NCBI GenBank assembly: GCA_023440865.1
Contig: JAEXRM010000228.1
Span: 1 to 16,407 of the forward strand
Length of the DNA stretch: 16,407 nucleotides
Direction: 5' to 3'
DNA from: Bacillota bacterium
Lineage (GTDB): Bacteria > Bacillota > Clostridia > DSM-8532
Translations under genes and position numbers: made by a program
The notes under the pieces: model-generated
Database searches by the model: none
Told to the model about the DNA's origin: nothing
Seen by the model: the letters and a program-made list of their open reading frames with translations, nothing else
Shown here: piece by piece, positions 6,428 to 15,730 of the stretch
Numbering within the stretch: position 1 is the stretch's first letter
Layout of the letters: every line of letters starts with the position of its first letter

Positions 6428-8032
6428 ATGAAAAGAACGCTCGCACTGATCCTGACAGTCCTCGTTCTTGCCACCTCTTTCGCCGGTTGCGGCGGCACCG
6501 CGGCCACTGGCGCGAAGGGCGGCACCCTCAACATGAACCTCGGATCCGAACCCCCGGAGATGGATCCCCAGCTGTCCACCGACACCACATCCTTCATGGT
6601 GCTCAACGCCACCATCGAAGGTCTTGTCCGCTATGACAAGGATGGCAAGCTCACCGCCGGCGCCGCTTCCGAATGGAAGGTCTCCGACGACGGCCTGACC
6701 TACACCTTCACCATGCGCAAGAACAACAAGTGGTCCAACGGTGATCCCGTGACCGCCGCCGACTTCGAGTTCGGCCTCAAGCGCGCCCTCGATCCGGCCA
6801 CCGCCTCCCAGTACGCCTATATCCTCTATGACATCAAGAACGCCGCGAAGGTCAATGCCGGCGAGCTGGGTGTCGACGAGCTGGGTGTCAAGGCCGACGG
6901 CAACACCCTCACCATCACGCTCGAGCGCCCCACCCCCTATTTCGACACCATCATGGCGTTCGGCACCGCGCTGCCCTGCAACCAGAAGTTCTACGAAGAG
7001 AACAAGGAGACCTACGGCGCCGAAGCCGCAACGCTCCTGTACAACGGTCCCTTCGTCATGAAGGAGTGGGCCCACGAGGACCACATCCTGCTTGAGAAGA
7101 ACCCCGCCTACTGGAACAAGAACGCCATCGCCCTCGACAAGGTCATGATGTACATGATCGCCGACAACGCGGCCGCCAAGGTCAAGTTCTTCAACAAGGA
7201 ACTCGACATGATCGGCGTTCCGGGCGTCGACTTCCAGGAATACACCGACAAGGGCTACAAGCTCGCCGACTACAACGACGGCGCCACCTTCTACCTCGAG
7301 TTCAACACCACCGACAAGCTCATGAGCAACAAGAAGATCCGTCAGGCCTTCTCGTTTGCCGTCGACCGCACCGCCTACGTCAAGGATGTCCAGAAGGACC
7401 ACTCCCTCCCGGCCCTGGCTTATGTCGTGCCCGGTCTGCCCGGCAAGGCGAAGACCTTCCGTGAGGAAGTCGGCGACCTGATCAAGGACAACGCGCCCGA
7501 GGAAGCCAAGAAGCTGCTCGACGAAGGCCTCGCCGAAGTCGGCGTCGCGCTTGCCGATGCGAAGTTCACCATCATCATGGACGAAGGCGACACCCAGAAG
7601 ACCCGTGGCGCCGCGCTGCAGGACATGTGGAAGAAGAACCTCGGCATCGACGTCGAGCTGCAGCAGATGCCCTTCAAGGCCCGTCTCCAGAAGATGACCG
7701 ACAAGGACTTCCAGATCGTGTTCGCCGGCTGGGGCCCCGACTACAACGATCCGATGACCTTCCTCGACGTGTTCCTCTCCGGTGGTGGCAACAACCACAC
7801 CTACTATGCCTCCGAAGCTTATGACAAGCTCATCAACGACGCGAAGGTGGAAGTCGACGCTTCCAAGCGCATGGACCTCCTCGCCTCTGCCGAGAAGATG
7901 CTGATGGAAGACATGCCCATCGCTCCGATCTACTACCGCGTCCGCACCTGGACCACCCAGGAAGGCGTCAGCGGCGTTGTCCGTCGCATGATCGGCGGCG
8001 ATCCGGACCTGTACTACGCCACCAAGAAGTAA
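6428..8032 (+). CDS. oppA: Oligopeptide-binding lipoprotein OppA
   Basis: This 534-residue family 5 extracellular solute-binding protein captures peptides and delivers them to the OppBCDF complex. Residues 1-20 are a lipoprotein signal peptide with lipobox SFAGC; Cys21 would be lipidated. The family region KWSNGDPVTAADFEFGLKRA (101-120) follows GLVRYDKDGKLTAGAASEW (65-83). Length agrees with OppA-type proteins (about 520-560). The ATG at 6428 follows AGGAGG at 7 bases. Codons are strongly C-ended, consistent with high expression, and a 14 bp hairpin follows the gene. Peptide specificity cannot be read from the sequence; a dipeptide or other small ligand remains possible for this family. Confidence 0.92.
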   Translation: MKRTLALILTVLVLATSFAGCGGTAATGAKGGTLNMNLGSEPPEMDPQLSTDTTSFMVLNATIEGLVRYDKDGKLTAGAASEWKVSDDGLTYTFTMRKNNKWSNGDPVTAADFEFGLKRALDPATASQYAYILYDIKNAAKVNAGELGVDELGVKADGNTLTITLERPTPYFDTIMAFGTALPCNQKFYEENKETYGAEAATLLYNGPFVMKEWAHEDHILLEKNPAYWNKNAIALDKVMMYMIADNAAAKVKFFNKELDMIGVPGVDFQEYTDKGYKLADYNDGATFYLEFNTTDKLMSNKKIRQAFSFAVDRTAYVKDVQKDHSLPALAYVVPGLPGKAKTFREEVGDLIKDNAPEEAKKLLDEGLAEVGVALADAKFTIIMDEGDTQKTRGAALQDMWKKNLGIDVELQQMPFKARLQKMTDKDFQIVFAGWGPDYNDPMTFLDVFLSGGGNNHTYYASEAYDKLINDAKVEVDASKRMDLLASAEKMLMEDMPIAPIYYRVRTWTTQEGVSGVVRRMIGGDPDLYYATKK

Positions 8033-8060
8033 TCCATCCCGGCACCATCAAGTTCTGCTT

Positions 8061-8103
8061 GGAACGGGAGAGCATGCGGTCGACGCATGCTCTCCCGGTT
8101 TCC
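8061..8103 (+). other. Hairpin between oppA and oppB
   Basis: CGGGAGAGCATGCG (8065-8078) and CGCATGCTCTCCCG (8084-8097) make a perfect 14 bp stem with a 5-base loop (GTCGA). It may extend through GGAA/TTCC at the base. A short GGTTTCC follows, too weak for full termination. In other Opp operons such hairpins raise the binding protein level over the permease by partial termination or by protecting the upstream message. The oppB ribosome binding site starts 7 bases after the extended stem. Confidence 0.7.
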
Positions 8104-8125
8104 TTGCTCGGAGGGGGAAAATCAA

Positions 8126-9100
8126 TTGCAGCTCGCAAAATACATCCTTCGACGGCTGGGCATCTCCCTGATCACCCTGTTCGTCGTCATCACCGCCACC
8201 TTCTTTCTCATGAACTCCATGCCGGGCGATCCGTTCATCGGCAACAAGGCGATCCCGAAGGCCATCAAAGAGAACCTCTACAAGAAATATGGCCTCGACA
8301 AGCCGATCGGCGAACGTTTTGTCCTGTACCTGAAGAACACGGTATCAGGAGACCTCGGCATGTCGATGACCTACAAGAACCGCAAGGTTGTCGACATCAT
8401 CAAGCAAAGCTTCCCGACCTCGGCTGACCTTGGCATCCGCGCGCTCATCTTTGCCACCATCGCCGGTGTGTTCCTCGGCATCATCGCCGCGCTCAACCAC
8501 AACCGGACATGGGACACCGTCGCCATGATCATCGCCATACTCGGCGTCTCCCTTCCGGCATTCATTGTGGGCGCTTTGCTGCAGTACGGCATCGGCCTGC
8601 AACTGAACCAGCTGTGGAAATGGATCGTCCAGGATGAATATGCCATGCTCATCCCCACCACCGGTTGGGACAACTGGGCCAACAAGCTCGTGCCTCCCTT
8701 CGCGCTGGGACTCTCCGCCCTCGCAAGCATCGCCCGGTACATGCGCACCAGCATGCTGGACGTTTTGAACCAGGACTACATCAAGACGGCGAAAGCCAAA
8801 GGCTTGACAAAGACACAGGTAACTGTACGTCATACAGTCCGCAACGCCATTCTCCCCGTCGTCACGATTCTCGGTCCGATGACGGCTGCAGTCCTCACGG
8901 GTTCCTTCGTCATCGAGCTCATCTTCGCCATTCCGGGCCTGGGCAAGTTCTTCATCCAGAGCATCGGGCAGAACGATTACACGATGATCATGGGCCTGAC
9001 GATCTTCTACGCGACGTTCCTGATCTTCATGAACTTCGTCGTGGACATCCTGTACGGCGTCATCGATCCGAGAATCCGGCTTGCAAAGGGGAAGGCGTGA
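8126..9100 (+). CDS. oppB: Oligopeptide ABC importer permease OppB
   Basis: This 324-residue membrane permease forms the peptide channel with OppC. The family EAA loop that docks with the ATPase is visible at 217-232 (DYIKTAKAKGLTKTQV). The N-terminal helix (about 9-30) and the SMPGDPF motif (31-37) are typical of OppB/DppB. The start is called at TTG 8126 because GGAGGGGG ends 8 bases before it and the family begins at this point. The only upstream in-frame ATG (8087) lies inside the hairpin stem and has no ribosome binding site. It ends one base before oppC. Confidence 0.9.
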   Translation: MQLAKYILRRLGISLITLFVVITATFFLMNSMPGDPFIGNKAIPKAIKENLYKKYGLDKPIGERFVLYLKNTVSGDLGMSMTYKNRKVVDIIKQSFPTSADLGIRALIFATIAGVFLGIIAALNHNRTWDTVAMIIAILGVSLPAFIVGALLQYGIGLQLNQLWKWIVQDEYAMLIPTTGWDNWANKLVPPFALGLSALASIARYMRTSMLDVLNQDYIKTAKAKGLTKTQVTVRHTVRNAILPVVTILGPMTAAVLTGSFVIELIFAIPGLGKFFIQSIGQNDYTMIMGLTIFYATFLIFMNFVVDILYGVIDPRIRLAKGKA

Positions 9101-9101
9101 C

Positions 9102-10016
9102 ATGAGCAGCATACCGAAGGATCAATTCAGCCCCATACCCAAGGATATCGCCTCGGCGCAGAAAATCCACCGTCCAAGCCTCTCCTACTGGGAAGATGCG
9201 TGGCGCCGCCTCAAGCTGAACAAGACGGCCATGTTCAGCATGTACTTTGTCCTGTTCATGGCCCTTGTGGCCATCTTCGGACCCATGATCTGGCCGGACT
9301 ACCGCACGAACTATCTCAAGGAGACCTTTCTCGCGCCGAGCGCGCAGCATTGGTTCGGCACGGACGAGCTGGGCCGCGACCTGTTCGCGCGAGTCATCCG
9401 CGGCACACGCATCTCGCTGTTCATCGGCATCACCGTCTCGCTCATCACGACCGCGTTCGGCGTGGTGTACGGCGGCATATCCGGCTACTTCGGCGGTTGG
9501 ATCGATGATGCCATGATGCGTTTCATCGACATCATCTCGACCGTGCCTGACATGATCATCCTGATCCTGCTGCTGGTCGTCATCGACCCGGGGGTTCCCA
9601 CCCTGATCCTCGCCATGAGCTTGACCTCGTGGTCGGGCATCGCGCGCATCGTGCGCGGCCAGCTGCTGCAGATCAAGGAGCAGGATTACGTCCTTGTGGC
9701 AAGAACCCAGGGCGCATCCGCCGCACGCATCATTTCACGGCATCTCATCCCGAATGCCCTGGGACCGATCATCGTGCGCCTGACCATGGCCGTACCCGCA
9801 TTCATTTTCGAGGAGGCGTTCCTCTCCTTCATCAACCTCGGCGTCCAGATTCCGGAGGCCAGCTGGGGCAACCTGGGCCAGACCGGCGTGCAGCAGTTCG
9901 TGCAGCACCCGCATCTGCTCATCTTCCCCGCCCTGTTCCTCTGCATCACGACGCTCGCGCTGAACCTGTTCGGCGACGGGCTGCGCGACGCCCTCGATCC
10001 CAAAATGAGAAAGTGA
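9102..10016 (+). CDS. oppC: Oligopeptide ABC importer permease OppC
   Basis: This is a 304-residue second permease. Family features are an N-terminal cytoplasmic segment of about 40 residues, a first helix at about 44-63, HWFGTDELGRDLFARVIRG (83-101), the EAA loop DYVLVARTQGASAARI (195-210) and the terminal GDGLRDALDPK (291-301). The ATG at 9102 lies one base after the oppB stop and is preceded by GGGGAAGG, so translation is coupled. It should act as a heterodimer with OppB in the inner membrane. Confidence 0.92.
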   Translation: MSSIPKDQFSPIPKDIASAQKIHRPSLSYWEDAWRRLKLNKTAMFSMYFVLFMALVAIFGPMIWPDYRTNYLKETFLAPSAQHWFGTDELGRDLFARVIRGTRISLFIGITVSLITTAFGVVYGGISGYFGGWIDDAMMRFIDIISTVPDMIILILLLVVIDPGVPTLILAMSLTSWSGIARIVRGQLLQIKEQDYVLVARTQGASAARIISRHLIPNALGPIIVRLTMAVPAFIFEEAFLSFINLGVQIPEASWGNLGQTGVQQFVQHPHLLIFPALFLCITTLALNLFGDGLRDALDPKMRK

Positions 10017-10026
10017 GACGTGTGCC

Positions 10027-11022
10027 ATGCTGTTGGACGTCAAGGACCTTTGTGTTTCGTTCTACACCTATGCCGGAGAAGTGCAGGCCGTTCGCGGCGT
10101 GACCTTCCAGCTCGACCGCGGCGAGGTGCTGGCGGTCGTCGGTGAATCCGGCTGCGGCAAATCCGTCATGTCCCAAAGCATCATGGGCCTCCTGCCTCCG
10201 TATACCGGCAAGATCAAGCAGGGGCGCATCATGCTCAACGACCGGGATGTGACGAAGCTTTCGGACAAGGAAATGGAGAAGGTGCGCGGCTACGAGGTCG
10301 GCATGATCTTCCAGGATCCGATGACCACGCTCAATCCCACGATGACGGTCGGCAAGCAGATCGCCGAGGGCATTGTCAAGCATCAGAAGCTCAGCGCGAA
10401 GGATGCTTTCGAGAAGGCCGTCGAGATGCTCAAGCTCGTCGAGATCCCGAACGCCCGGGAACGCGCGCACCAGTATCCGCACGAGTTCTCCGGCGGCATG
10501 CGCCAACGTGCGATGATCGCCATCGCGCTGGCGTGCAACCCCGGTCTGCTGATCGCCGACGAGCCCACGACGGCGCTCGACGTGACCATCCAGGCACAGG
10601 TGCTCGACCTGATGAAAAACATCCGCGAGAAGACCAATGCCGCCATCATGATCATCACCCACGACCTTGGTGTCGTCGCGAACATGGCCGAGCGCATCAT
10701 CGTCATGTACGCCGGCAAGATCGTCGAAGCCGGCAAGCTCGATGACATCTACTACCGTTCGCGCCATCCCTACACATGGGGTCTGCTGCGATCCATCCCC
10801 CGCCTCGACCAGGACAAGGACGTCAAGCTCGCCTCCATCGAAGGCACGCCGCCGGACCTGTTCAAGCCGCCGGTCGGCTGCCCCTTCGCCGATCGTTGCG
10901 ACTATGCCATGCAAATCTGCAAGGACCAGATGCCCGAGGTCAGCGAGGTCGCCGCAGGCCACACCTGCTCCTGCTGGCTCATGCACCCGGATGCGCCGAA
11001 GGTGGAGCGTCCCGTTCTGTGA
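10027..11022 (+). CDS. oppD: Oligopeptide ABC importer ATPase OppD
   Basis: This 331-residue ATPase is one of the two nucleotide-binding subunits. Visible motifs: Walker A GESGCGKS (39-46), Q-loop FQDP (95-98), signature SGGMRQR (155-161), Walker B LLIADEPTTALD (174-185) and H-loop His212. The C-terminal oligopeptide-transporter region (about 245-318) carries Cys285, 291, 298, 314 and 316. A cysteine cluster at this place holds an iron-sulfur cluster in some characterised DppD/OppD proteins; that is transferred knowledge, not shown here. The ATG at 10027 follows oppC by 10 bases with only a weak purine stretch before it, so translation probably depends on coupling. Confidence 0.94.
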   Translation: MLLDVKDLCVSFYTYAGEVQAVRGVTFQLDRGEVLAVVGESGCGKSVMSQSIMGLLPPYTGKIKQGRIMLNDRDVTKLSDKEMEKVRGYEVGMIFQDPMTTLNPTMTVGKQIAEGIVKHQKLSAKDAFEKAVEMLKLVEIPNARERAHQYPHEFSGGMRQRAMIAIALACNPGLLIADEPTTALDVTIQAQVLDLMKNIREKTNAAIMIITHDLGVVANMAERIIVMYAGKIVEAGKLDDIYYRSRHPYTWGLLRSIPRLDQDKDVKLASIEGTPPDLFKPPVGCPFADRCDYAMQICKDQMPEVSEVAAGHTCSCWLMHPDAPKVERPVL

Positions 11023-11051
11023 CCGACTCAACCCCCAGGGAGGATGGACAC

Positions 11052-11792
<741 letters not shown>

Positions 11793-12014
11793 CTGTTGTC
11801 GGCCATTCCGATTCCGGACCCGGACGTCGAACGGTCACGCAAGCGCATCGTGCTCAAGGGCGAGGTGCCCAGCCCCATCAATTCCCCTTCGGGGTGCAAG
11901 TTCTTCCCCCGCTGCCCCAAGGCCATCGAAAAGTGCCGTCACGAACGTCCGCCGCTGATCGAGGTCAAGCCCGGCCACTTCTGCGCCTGCCATCTTGTAC
12001 CCAAACAGGGTTGA
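11793..12014 (+). pseudogene. oppF: Detached C-terminal region of OppF after the TAG codon
   Basis: These 73 codons begin LLSAIPIPDPDVERSRKRIV and end in TGA. They are in the same frame as oppF and match its C-terminal oligopeptide-transporter region. Cysteines at tail positions 35, 41, 48, 64 and 66 have exactly the same spacing as in the neighbouring OppD (285, 291, 298, 314, 316). No ribosome binding site precedes it, so it would be made only by read-through of the TAG. The absence of any further damage suggests that the interruption is recent or tolerated. Confidence 0.85.
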
Positions 12015-12091
12015 GCCAAACCGACCGGTGCATCTCATCGGGAACCGCATCCATCGGCAAGCCTGTCGGATCCCCCTCCGGCACAGCGATC

Positions 12092-12129
12092 AAAAGGAGC
12101 TGCCCGCCATGTCGGACAGCTCCTTTTTT
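12092..12129. terminator. Bidirectional intrinsic terminator after the opp operon
   Basis: AAAAGGAGCTG (12092-12102) pairs with CAGCTCCTTTT (12117-12127), an 11 bp stem, and six T residues run from 12124 to 12129. On the minus strand a shorter T-run (4) follows the stem. It can therefore also end transcription of the convergent GH31-like gene, whose stop is 49 bases away. It lies 77 bases after the oppF frame ends. Confidence 0.88.
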
Positions 12130-12177
12130 GCGCCATCGCCCTGTTCATGACATGGTGCCGGCCTCCCCTGCGCACCG

Positions 12178-13419
12178 TCAACAGGAGATCACCTGCATGC
12201 CGGGATCCTCTCCGAACGCCTGCCGGCATACCGCGAGCCAGCGACCCGCCCAGCCGTTGCGAAGCGTGATGGCATCTCCCCCCTGTGCCGACGCACCCAC
12301 GGGAAACGGCTCGTCGAGATGCGCGACCACCGCGCGCACGCCAAGCTCCGCAGCCAGCGTCCGCATCGTCTCCTGCAGCCATGCCGCGCATGCTGGCTGC
12401 GTCAGATCGAGCCAGACCACAGGGTTCTCACGCGTCCGGTCCTCGAAGCAACGACCATTGCGTCCGACCAGGCAATAACCGCGCACGACCGCTTCCCGGC
12501 ACAGCTCCGAGTCAAGGTTCAACAGCGGCATCACATGGATGGCTGCTTGGATGCCCTGCTCCGCAAGCTCGCGGACAAGGCCGGGCAGACCGCCATACAG
12601 ATCCGGATCGGAACGCCAGCTGCAATTCGAGGTTTTGGACAGCAGCGTGCGACGCATGCCCTGCCAGTCCTCGATCCACAGCAGGGGCGATGGCGTTGAT
12701 GCCACCTGCCTGCGGATTGCCTGCAGGCCACCCGATGCAACCGGCACACCCCTTCCCCGGGTCAGTTCGCCCGTCAGGCCGTTGTTCGCGGCGTCCCACG
12801 CCATCAGGAATGCTTCGGCGGAAGGCCCGCCATCGGCAAGGCCAACCACCAGCATATCGACCGGATCCCAGGACTCGACACACAGGCATGCATGCCCCCC
12901 GCCCGCACGGTCTTCGGCCTCCATGCGCCAGATGGCCAGTGACCGGCTCTGGAGCACCGCCCAGATGCCACTGTCCGTCCAGATGCCGTTGACGGGCGCA
13001 GGGTTGCCGTTATCCGCCCAGACGGCGTACCGCCTTCCCTGCATCACGCCCGCGCCGCCCGGGTGAACGACATCCCCGCCAGGAAGGGAGAGACGGAACC
13101 GGATGCGGTTGTGATCCCATGGCAACCCCTCCGCGCGGATGCGGCACACGCGGTCGTCCGCCTCGATGCGCAGCGCGACGCCCAGTGTCTGCCGCCGCCG
13201 TCCGGACGCAAGCAGGATGCGGCCGCCGTCGGGGCCTGTGCGGCAGGCGGCCGCCAGATGACGGACCGGACGGAGACGGTCGCGTCCGAAGGCGCGCATG
13301 CCCTTGCCCTTGCGCATGGCGGTGTTTCCACAGCCCGACTCGAAGAGGCACTGTCCGGGCTTGACGTAAAGAAGCGGTGTGTCATGGAAACTGATCCAAT
13401 CGTCCTGCAGGCTGAGCAT
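12178..13419 (-). CDS. GH31 glycosidase-like protein, C-terminally truncated and probably inactive
   Basis: This 413-residue protein resembles the first part of GH31 glycosidases of the sulfoquinovosidase (YihQ)/alpha-glucosidase type. An N-terminal beta-rich region (1-240) is followed by the start of the barrel: WIEDWQGMRR (248-257), YGGLPGLVRELAEQGIQAAI (275-294), GYCLVGRNG (314-322), VWLDLTQPACAAWL (335-348) and VRAVVAHLDEPFP (361-373). The last segment aligns with the nucleophile motif xMADFGEYLP, with His367 where the catalytic Asp is expected. The protein ends at 413, whereas the family usually exceeds 600 residues, so the acid/base Asp and the rest of the barrel are missing. No continuation was found after the stop. 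It is either a decayed gene or a non-catalytic derivative. The ATG at 13419 has GGAGG 7 bases before it. Confidence 0.6.
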   Translation of the reverse strand: MLSLQDDWISFHDTPLLYVKPGQCLFESGCGNTAMRKGKGMRAFGRDRLRPVRHLAAACRTGPDGGRILLASGRRRQTLGVALRIEADDRVCRIRAEGLPWDHNRIRFRLSLPGGDVVHPGGAGVMQGRRYAVWADNGNPAPVNGIWTDSGIWAVLQSRSLAIWRMEAEDRAGGGHACLCVESWDPVDMLVVGLADGGPSAEAFLMAWDAANNGLTGELTRGRGVPVASGGLQAIRRQVASTPSPLLWIEDWQGMRRTLLSKTSNCSWRSDPDLYGGLPGLVRELAEQGIQAAIHVMPLLNLDSELCREAVVRGYCLVGRNGRCFEDRTRENPVVWLDLTQPACAAWLQETMRTLAAELGVRAVVAHLDEPFPVGASAQGGDAITLRNGWAGRWLAVCRQAFGEDPGMQVISC

Positions 13420-13448
13420 GCGGCCACCTCCGGATTTCCATTGTTTCC

Positions 13449-13477
13449 AGTGTATCCGGACTGGGCATGTTTCGCAA
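13449..13477 (-). promoter_or_regulatory. Putative promoter of the GH31-like gene
   Basis: On the minus strand TTGCGA (13477-13472), a 17-base spacer and TACACT (13454-13449) each match the sigma-70 consensus in 4 of 6 positions. The start site would lie near 13442, about 22 bases before the start codon. Confidence 0.4.
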
Positions 13478-13561
13478 CCGGCCCCGTCCGCGGGATGGGC
13501 GGATAAGTCGGAGAAAGGCTCTGTGTGTCGTTTGACGCTTCTTTCCTTCTTTGCATCCGTC

Positions 13562-13570
13562 TGATAAGAT
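13562..13570 (+). promoter_or_regulatory. Possible extended -10 element for the moxR cluster
   Basis: TGATAAGAT has the TGn-TAnnAT form of an extended -10. No good -35 stands at 17 bases; TTGACG at 13532 is too far upstream (27 bases). The predicted leader would be about 70 bases. It is weakly supported but is the best candidate in the divergent spacer. Confidence 0.3.
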
Positions 13571-13647
13571 GAACGGGTACTCTCATGCGCGCGGCTACTC
13601 CCCACAGGGTGTCACCGCAGCCGGCGCACCCGCAAGGAGGGCTCCCC

Positions 13648-14607
13648 ATGAATCCCGAACAGATCCGCCTTCTGGCCGACAGGGTCAGACAGAACGTCGC
13701 CAAGGTGATCGTCGGCAAGGATGCCGTCGTGGAACGGATGCTCATCGCACTCATCTGCCAGGGGCATGTGCTGCTCGAGGATGTGCCGGGCATGGGCAAA
13801 ACCCTGCTCGCCAAGTCCGTCGCCCGCTCACTCGACTGCTCGTTCCGCCGCATCCAGCTCACACCCGACCTGCTGCCCTCCGACATCACCGGCATCCATT
13901 TCTACAACCAGAAGGAGAGCGATTTCACCTTCCGTGCCGGCCCCGTCTTTGCAAACCTCGTGCTGGCGGACGAGATCAATCGTGCCACGCCACGCACGCA
14001 GGCCGCACTGCTCGAGTGCATGGAGGAGCGGCAGGTGACGGTCGACGGCATCACGATGCCGCTCGAATCGCCCTTCCTCGTGATGGCGACCCAGAATCCC
14101 ATCGACATCCAGGGCACCTTCCCGCTGCCGGAGGCACAGGTGGACCGGTTCCTCATGAAGTTGAGAATGGGCTATCCGCAGCCGGAGGAAGGCGTCTCGA
14201 TCCTGCGCCGGTTCAAGGACCAGGATCCCATTGCCACGCTTGGTCCCGTGCTCGAACGCGCCGAGCTCATCGAAGCCCAGCGGACCTACACCGCGGTGCA
14301 TGTCTCGGATGATCTGCTGGCCTATATGGTTTCGATCGCGGAAGCCACCCGCGTCCATCCCGACCTGATGCTCGGTGTCAGTCCGCGCGGCACGCAGTCG
14401 CTGCTGCGTGCGGTCCAGGTGCTCGCCATCCTGCGCGGGCGCGACTACGTCACGCCGGACGACATCAAGGAACTGGCGCAGCCCGTTCTGGCACACCGCC
14501 TCGTCGTCAAGGGCGCGCTCAAGCTCAAGGCGGGCATGGCCGAGGAGATTCTCGAAGGCATCCTGCGCAAGGTGCCGGTTCCCGCGGAGAGCCCCGCCGC
14601 CGTCTGA
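13648..14607 (+). CDS. MoxR-family AAA+ ATPase
   Basis: This 319-residue AAA+ protein of the MoxR family is a chaperone-like ATPase often encoded beside DUF58 and membrane proteins. Motifs: Walker A VPGMGKT (46-52), Walker B LVLADEINRA (104-113), sensor 1 ATQNP (147-151), EAQVDRF (162-168) with the probable arginine finger, and sensor 2 SPRGTQSL (245-252). Length is normal for the family. The ATG at 13648 follows AAGGAGGG at 6 bases; an in-frame upstream extension has no ribosome binding site. It is first in a cluster with the DUF58 and membrane protein genes. Family members are thought to help assemble or activate metal- or envelope-associated proteins; the client here is unknown. Confidence 0.93.
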   Translation: MNPEQIRLLADRVRQNVAKVIVGKDAVVERMLIALICQGHVLLEDVPGMGKTLLAKSVARSLDCSFRRIQLTPDLLPSDITGIHFYNQKESDFTFRAGPVFANLVLADEINRATPRTQAALLECMEERQVTVDGITMPLESPFLVMATQNPIDIQGTFPLPEAQVDRFLMKLRMGYPQPEEGVSILRRFKDQDPIATLGPVLERAELIEAQRTYTAVHVSDDLLAYMVSIAEATRVHPDLMLGVSPRGTQSLLRAVQVLAILRGRDYVTPDDIKELAQPVLAHRLVVKGALKLKAGMAEEILEGILRKVPVPAESPAAV

Positions 14608-14635
14608 GGGTTGCAGGAAACCGAAAGGATCGCAC

Positions 14636-15730
14636 ATGGAATGGATGCTCCGCTTCATTGCGGTTTCCCTCCTCCTTCTGTTCATCGAGTCGTTGCTCTA
14701 CCGCCGATGGGCCATGACGGGGCTTGCGTACGAACGCACCTTTTCCGTCCGGCATGCGTTTGAGGGTGAAACCGTGCAGATGCTTGAAACCATCCGCAAC
14801 GCCAAACCCCTCCCCCTGCCGCTTCTGACGGTCGAATCGCGCATGAACGGCAACCTGCAGCTGTCCTCGCACGCCAACCTCGAGGTCAACGACATCAACT
14901 ACCACAAAAGCCTGTTCACACTGATGCCGTTTTCGAAGATCACCCGCACGCATCAGGTCAAGTGTCTGCGCCGCGGCTATTACGAGGTGAAGTCGCTTGC
15001 CGTGTGCGCGCACGATCTGTTCGGCCTTGCCCGCGTCGCGGAGAACGAAGTCTCCGTGCAAGCCGGCATCGTGGTATATCCGAAGCTGTATGATCCCGGC
15101 GCTTTCGAGCTGCCCTGCCACAGCCTGATGGGCAACCTGGTCGTGCGCCGCTGGATCGCAGAGGATCCGTTCCTGCTCGCGGGCATCCGCGAGTACGAAC
15201 CGGGCGACCCGCTGCGCAGCGTCAACTGGAAGGCCACGGCCCGCACGGGCGCCATGAAGGTCAATCAATACGACCACTCCGCCAATGCGCGGCTGATGCT
15301 GCTGCTCAACGTGGAGAGCTGCGAGGAGCAGTGGGGTTATGACGGCGACACCGCGCCCGTCGAGCACGGCATCTCGCTGTGTGCCACCCTGGCGAAGAAA
15401 GCCATCGACAACGGCATGGAAGCCGGATTTGCCGCCAACGGCAGCCGGTTCGACGGCTCGAAGGATCCCGTCATGCTCGCGTGCGCCTCCGGGGAGCAGC
15501 AGCTGTACGCTCTCTGGGAAACCATGGCGATGCTGGCGGTCAAGCGTTCTTCATCGTTCCACACCTTTTTGGGCAACCAGGTCGATTCGGGTCTGACAGG
15601 ATGCGACATCCTCATCCTGACAACCTACGTCGACGAGGACATCGACAGCCAGGTCTCGCTGCTGCGCCTTGCCGGCAACTCCGTCGGGTACTGGATGCTC
15701 GAACCCGTCGCGGAAGGAGGTGCCGCATGA
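14636..15730 (+). CDS. DUF58-domain membrane-anchored protein
   Basis: This 364-residue protein has a hydrophobic N-terminal helix (about 5-22) followed by a soluble region. The DUF58 hallmark lies at 185-210 (REYEPGDPLRSVNWKATART then GAMKVN). In the family this region precedes a von Willebrand A-like fold. DUF58 proteins nearly always accompany MoxR ATPases, and the two probably work together at the membrane. The start at 14636 is supported by AAAGGA about 6 bases upstream. The gene begins 28 bases after moxR. Its stop overlaps the start of a mini-ORF as ATGA, and a perfect AAGGAGGT lies within its last codons. Biochemical function is not established. Confidence 0.9.
   Translation: MEWMLRFIAVSLLLLFIESLLYRRWAMTGLAYERTFSVRHAFEGETVQMLETIRNAKPLPLPLLTVESRMNGNLQLSSHANLEVNDINYHKSLFTLMPFSKITRTHQVKCLRRGYYEVKSLAVCAHDLFGLARVAENEVSVQAGIVVYPKLYDPGAFELPCHSLMGNLVVRRWIAEDPFLLAGIREYEPGDPLRSVNWKATARTGAMKVNQYDHSANARLMLLLNVESCEEQWGYDGDTAPVEHGISLCATLAKKAIDNGMEAGFAANGSRFDGSKDPVMLACASGEQQLYALWETMAMLAVKRSSSFHTFLGNQVDSGLTGCDILILTTYVDEDIDSQVSLLRLAGNSVGYWMLEPVAEGGAA

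Noticed and set aside
5956..6636. 226-codon plus-strand frame in the divergent spacer
   Set aside because: It has no good ribosome binding site and overlaps the start of oppA by about 200 bases in another frame. No domain is recognisable.
6359..7798. 479-codon minus-strand frame opposite oppA
   Set aside because: It is an antisense shadow; its sequence is a low-complexity mix of Val, Gly and Leu, and oppA is clearly real.
13420..13605. N-terminal extension of the GH31-like protein
   Set aside because: The extension would cover its own putative promoter and the divergent spacer, and the ATG at 13419 has a clear ribosome binding site.
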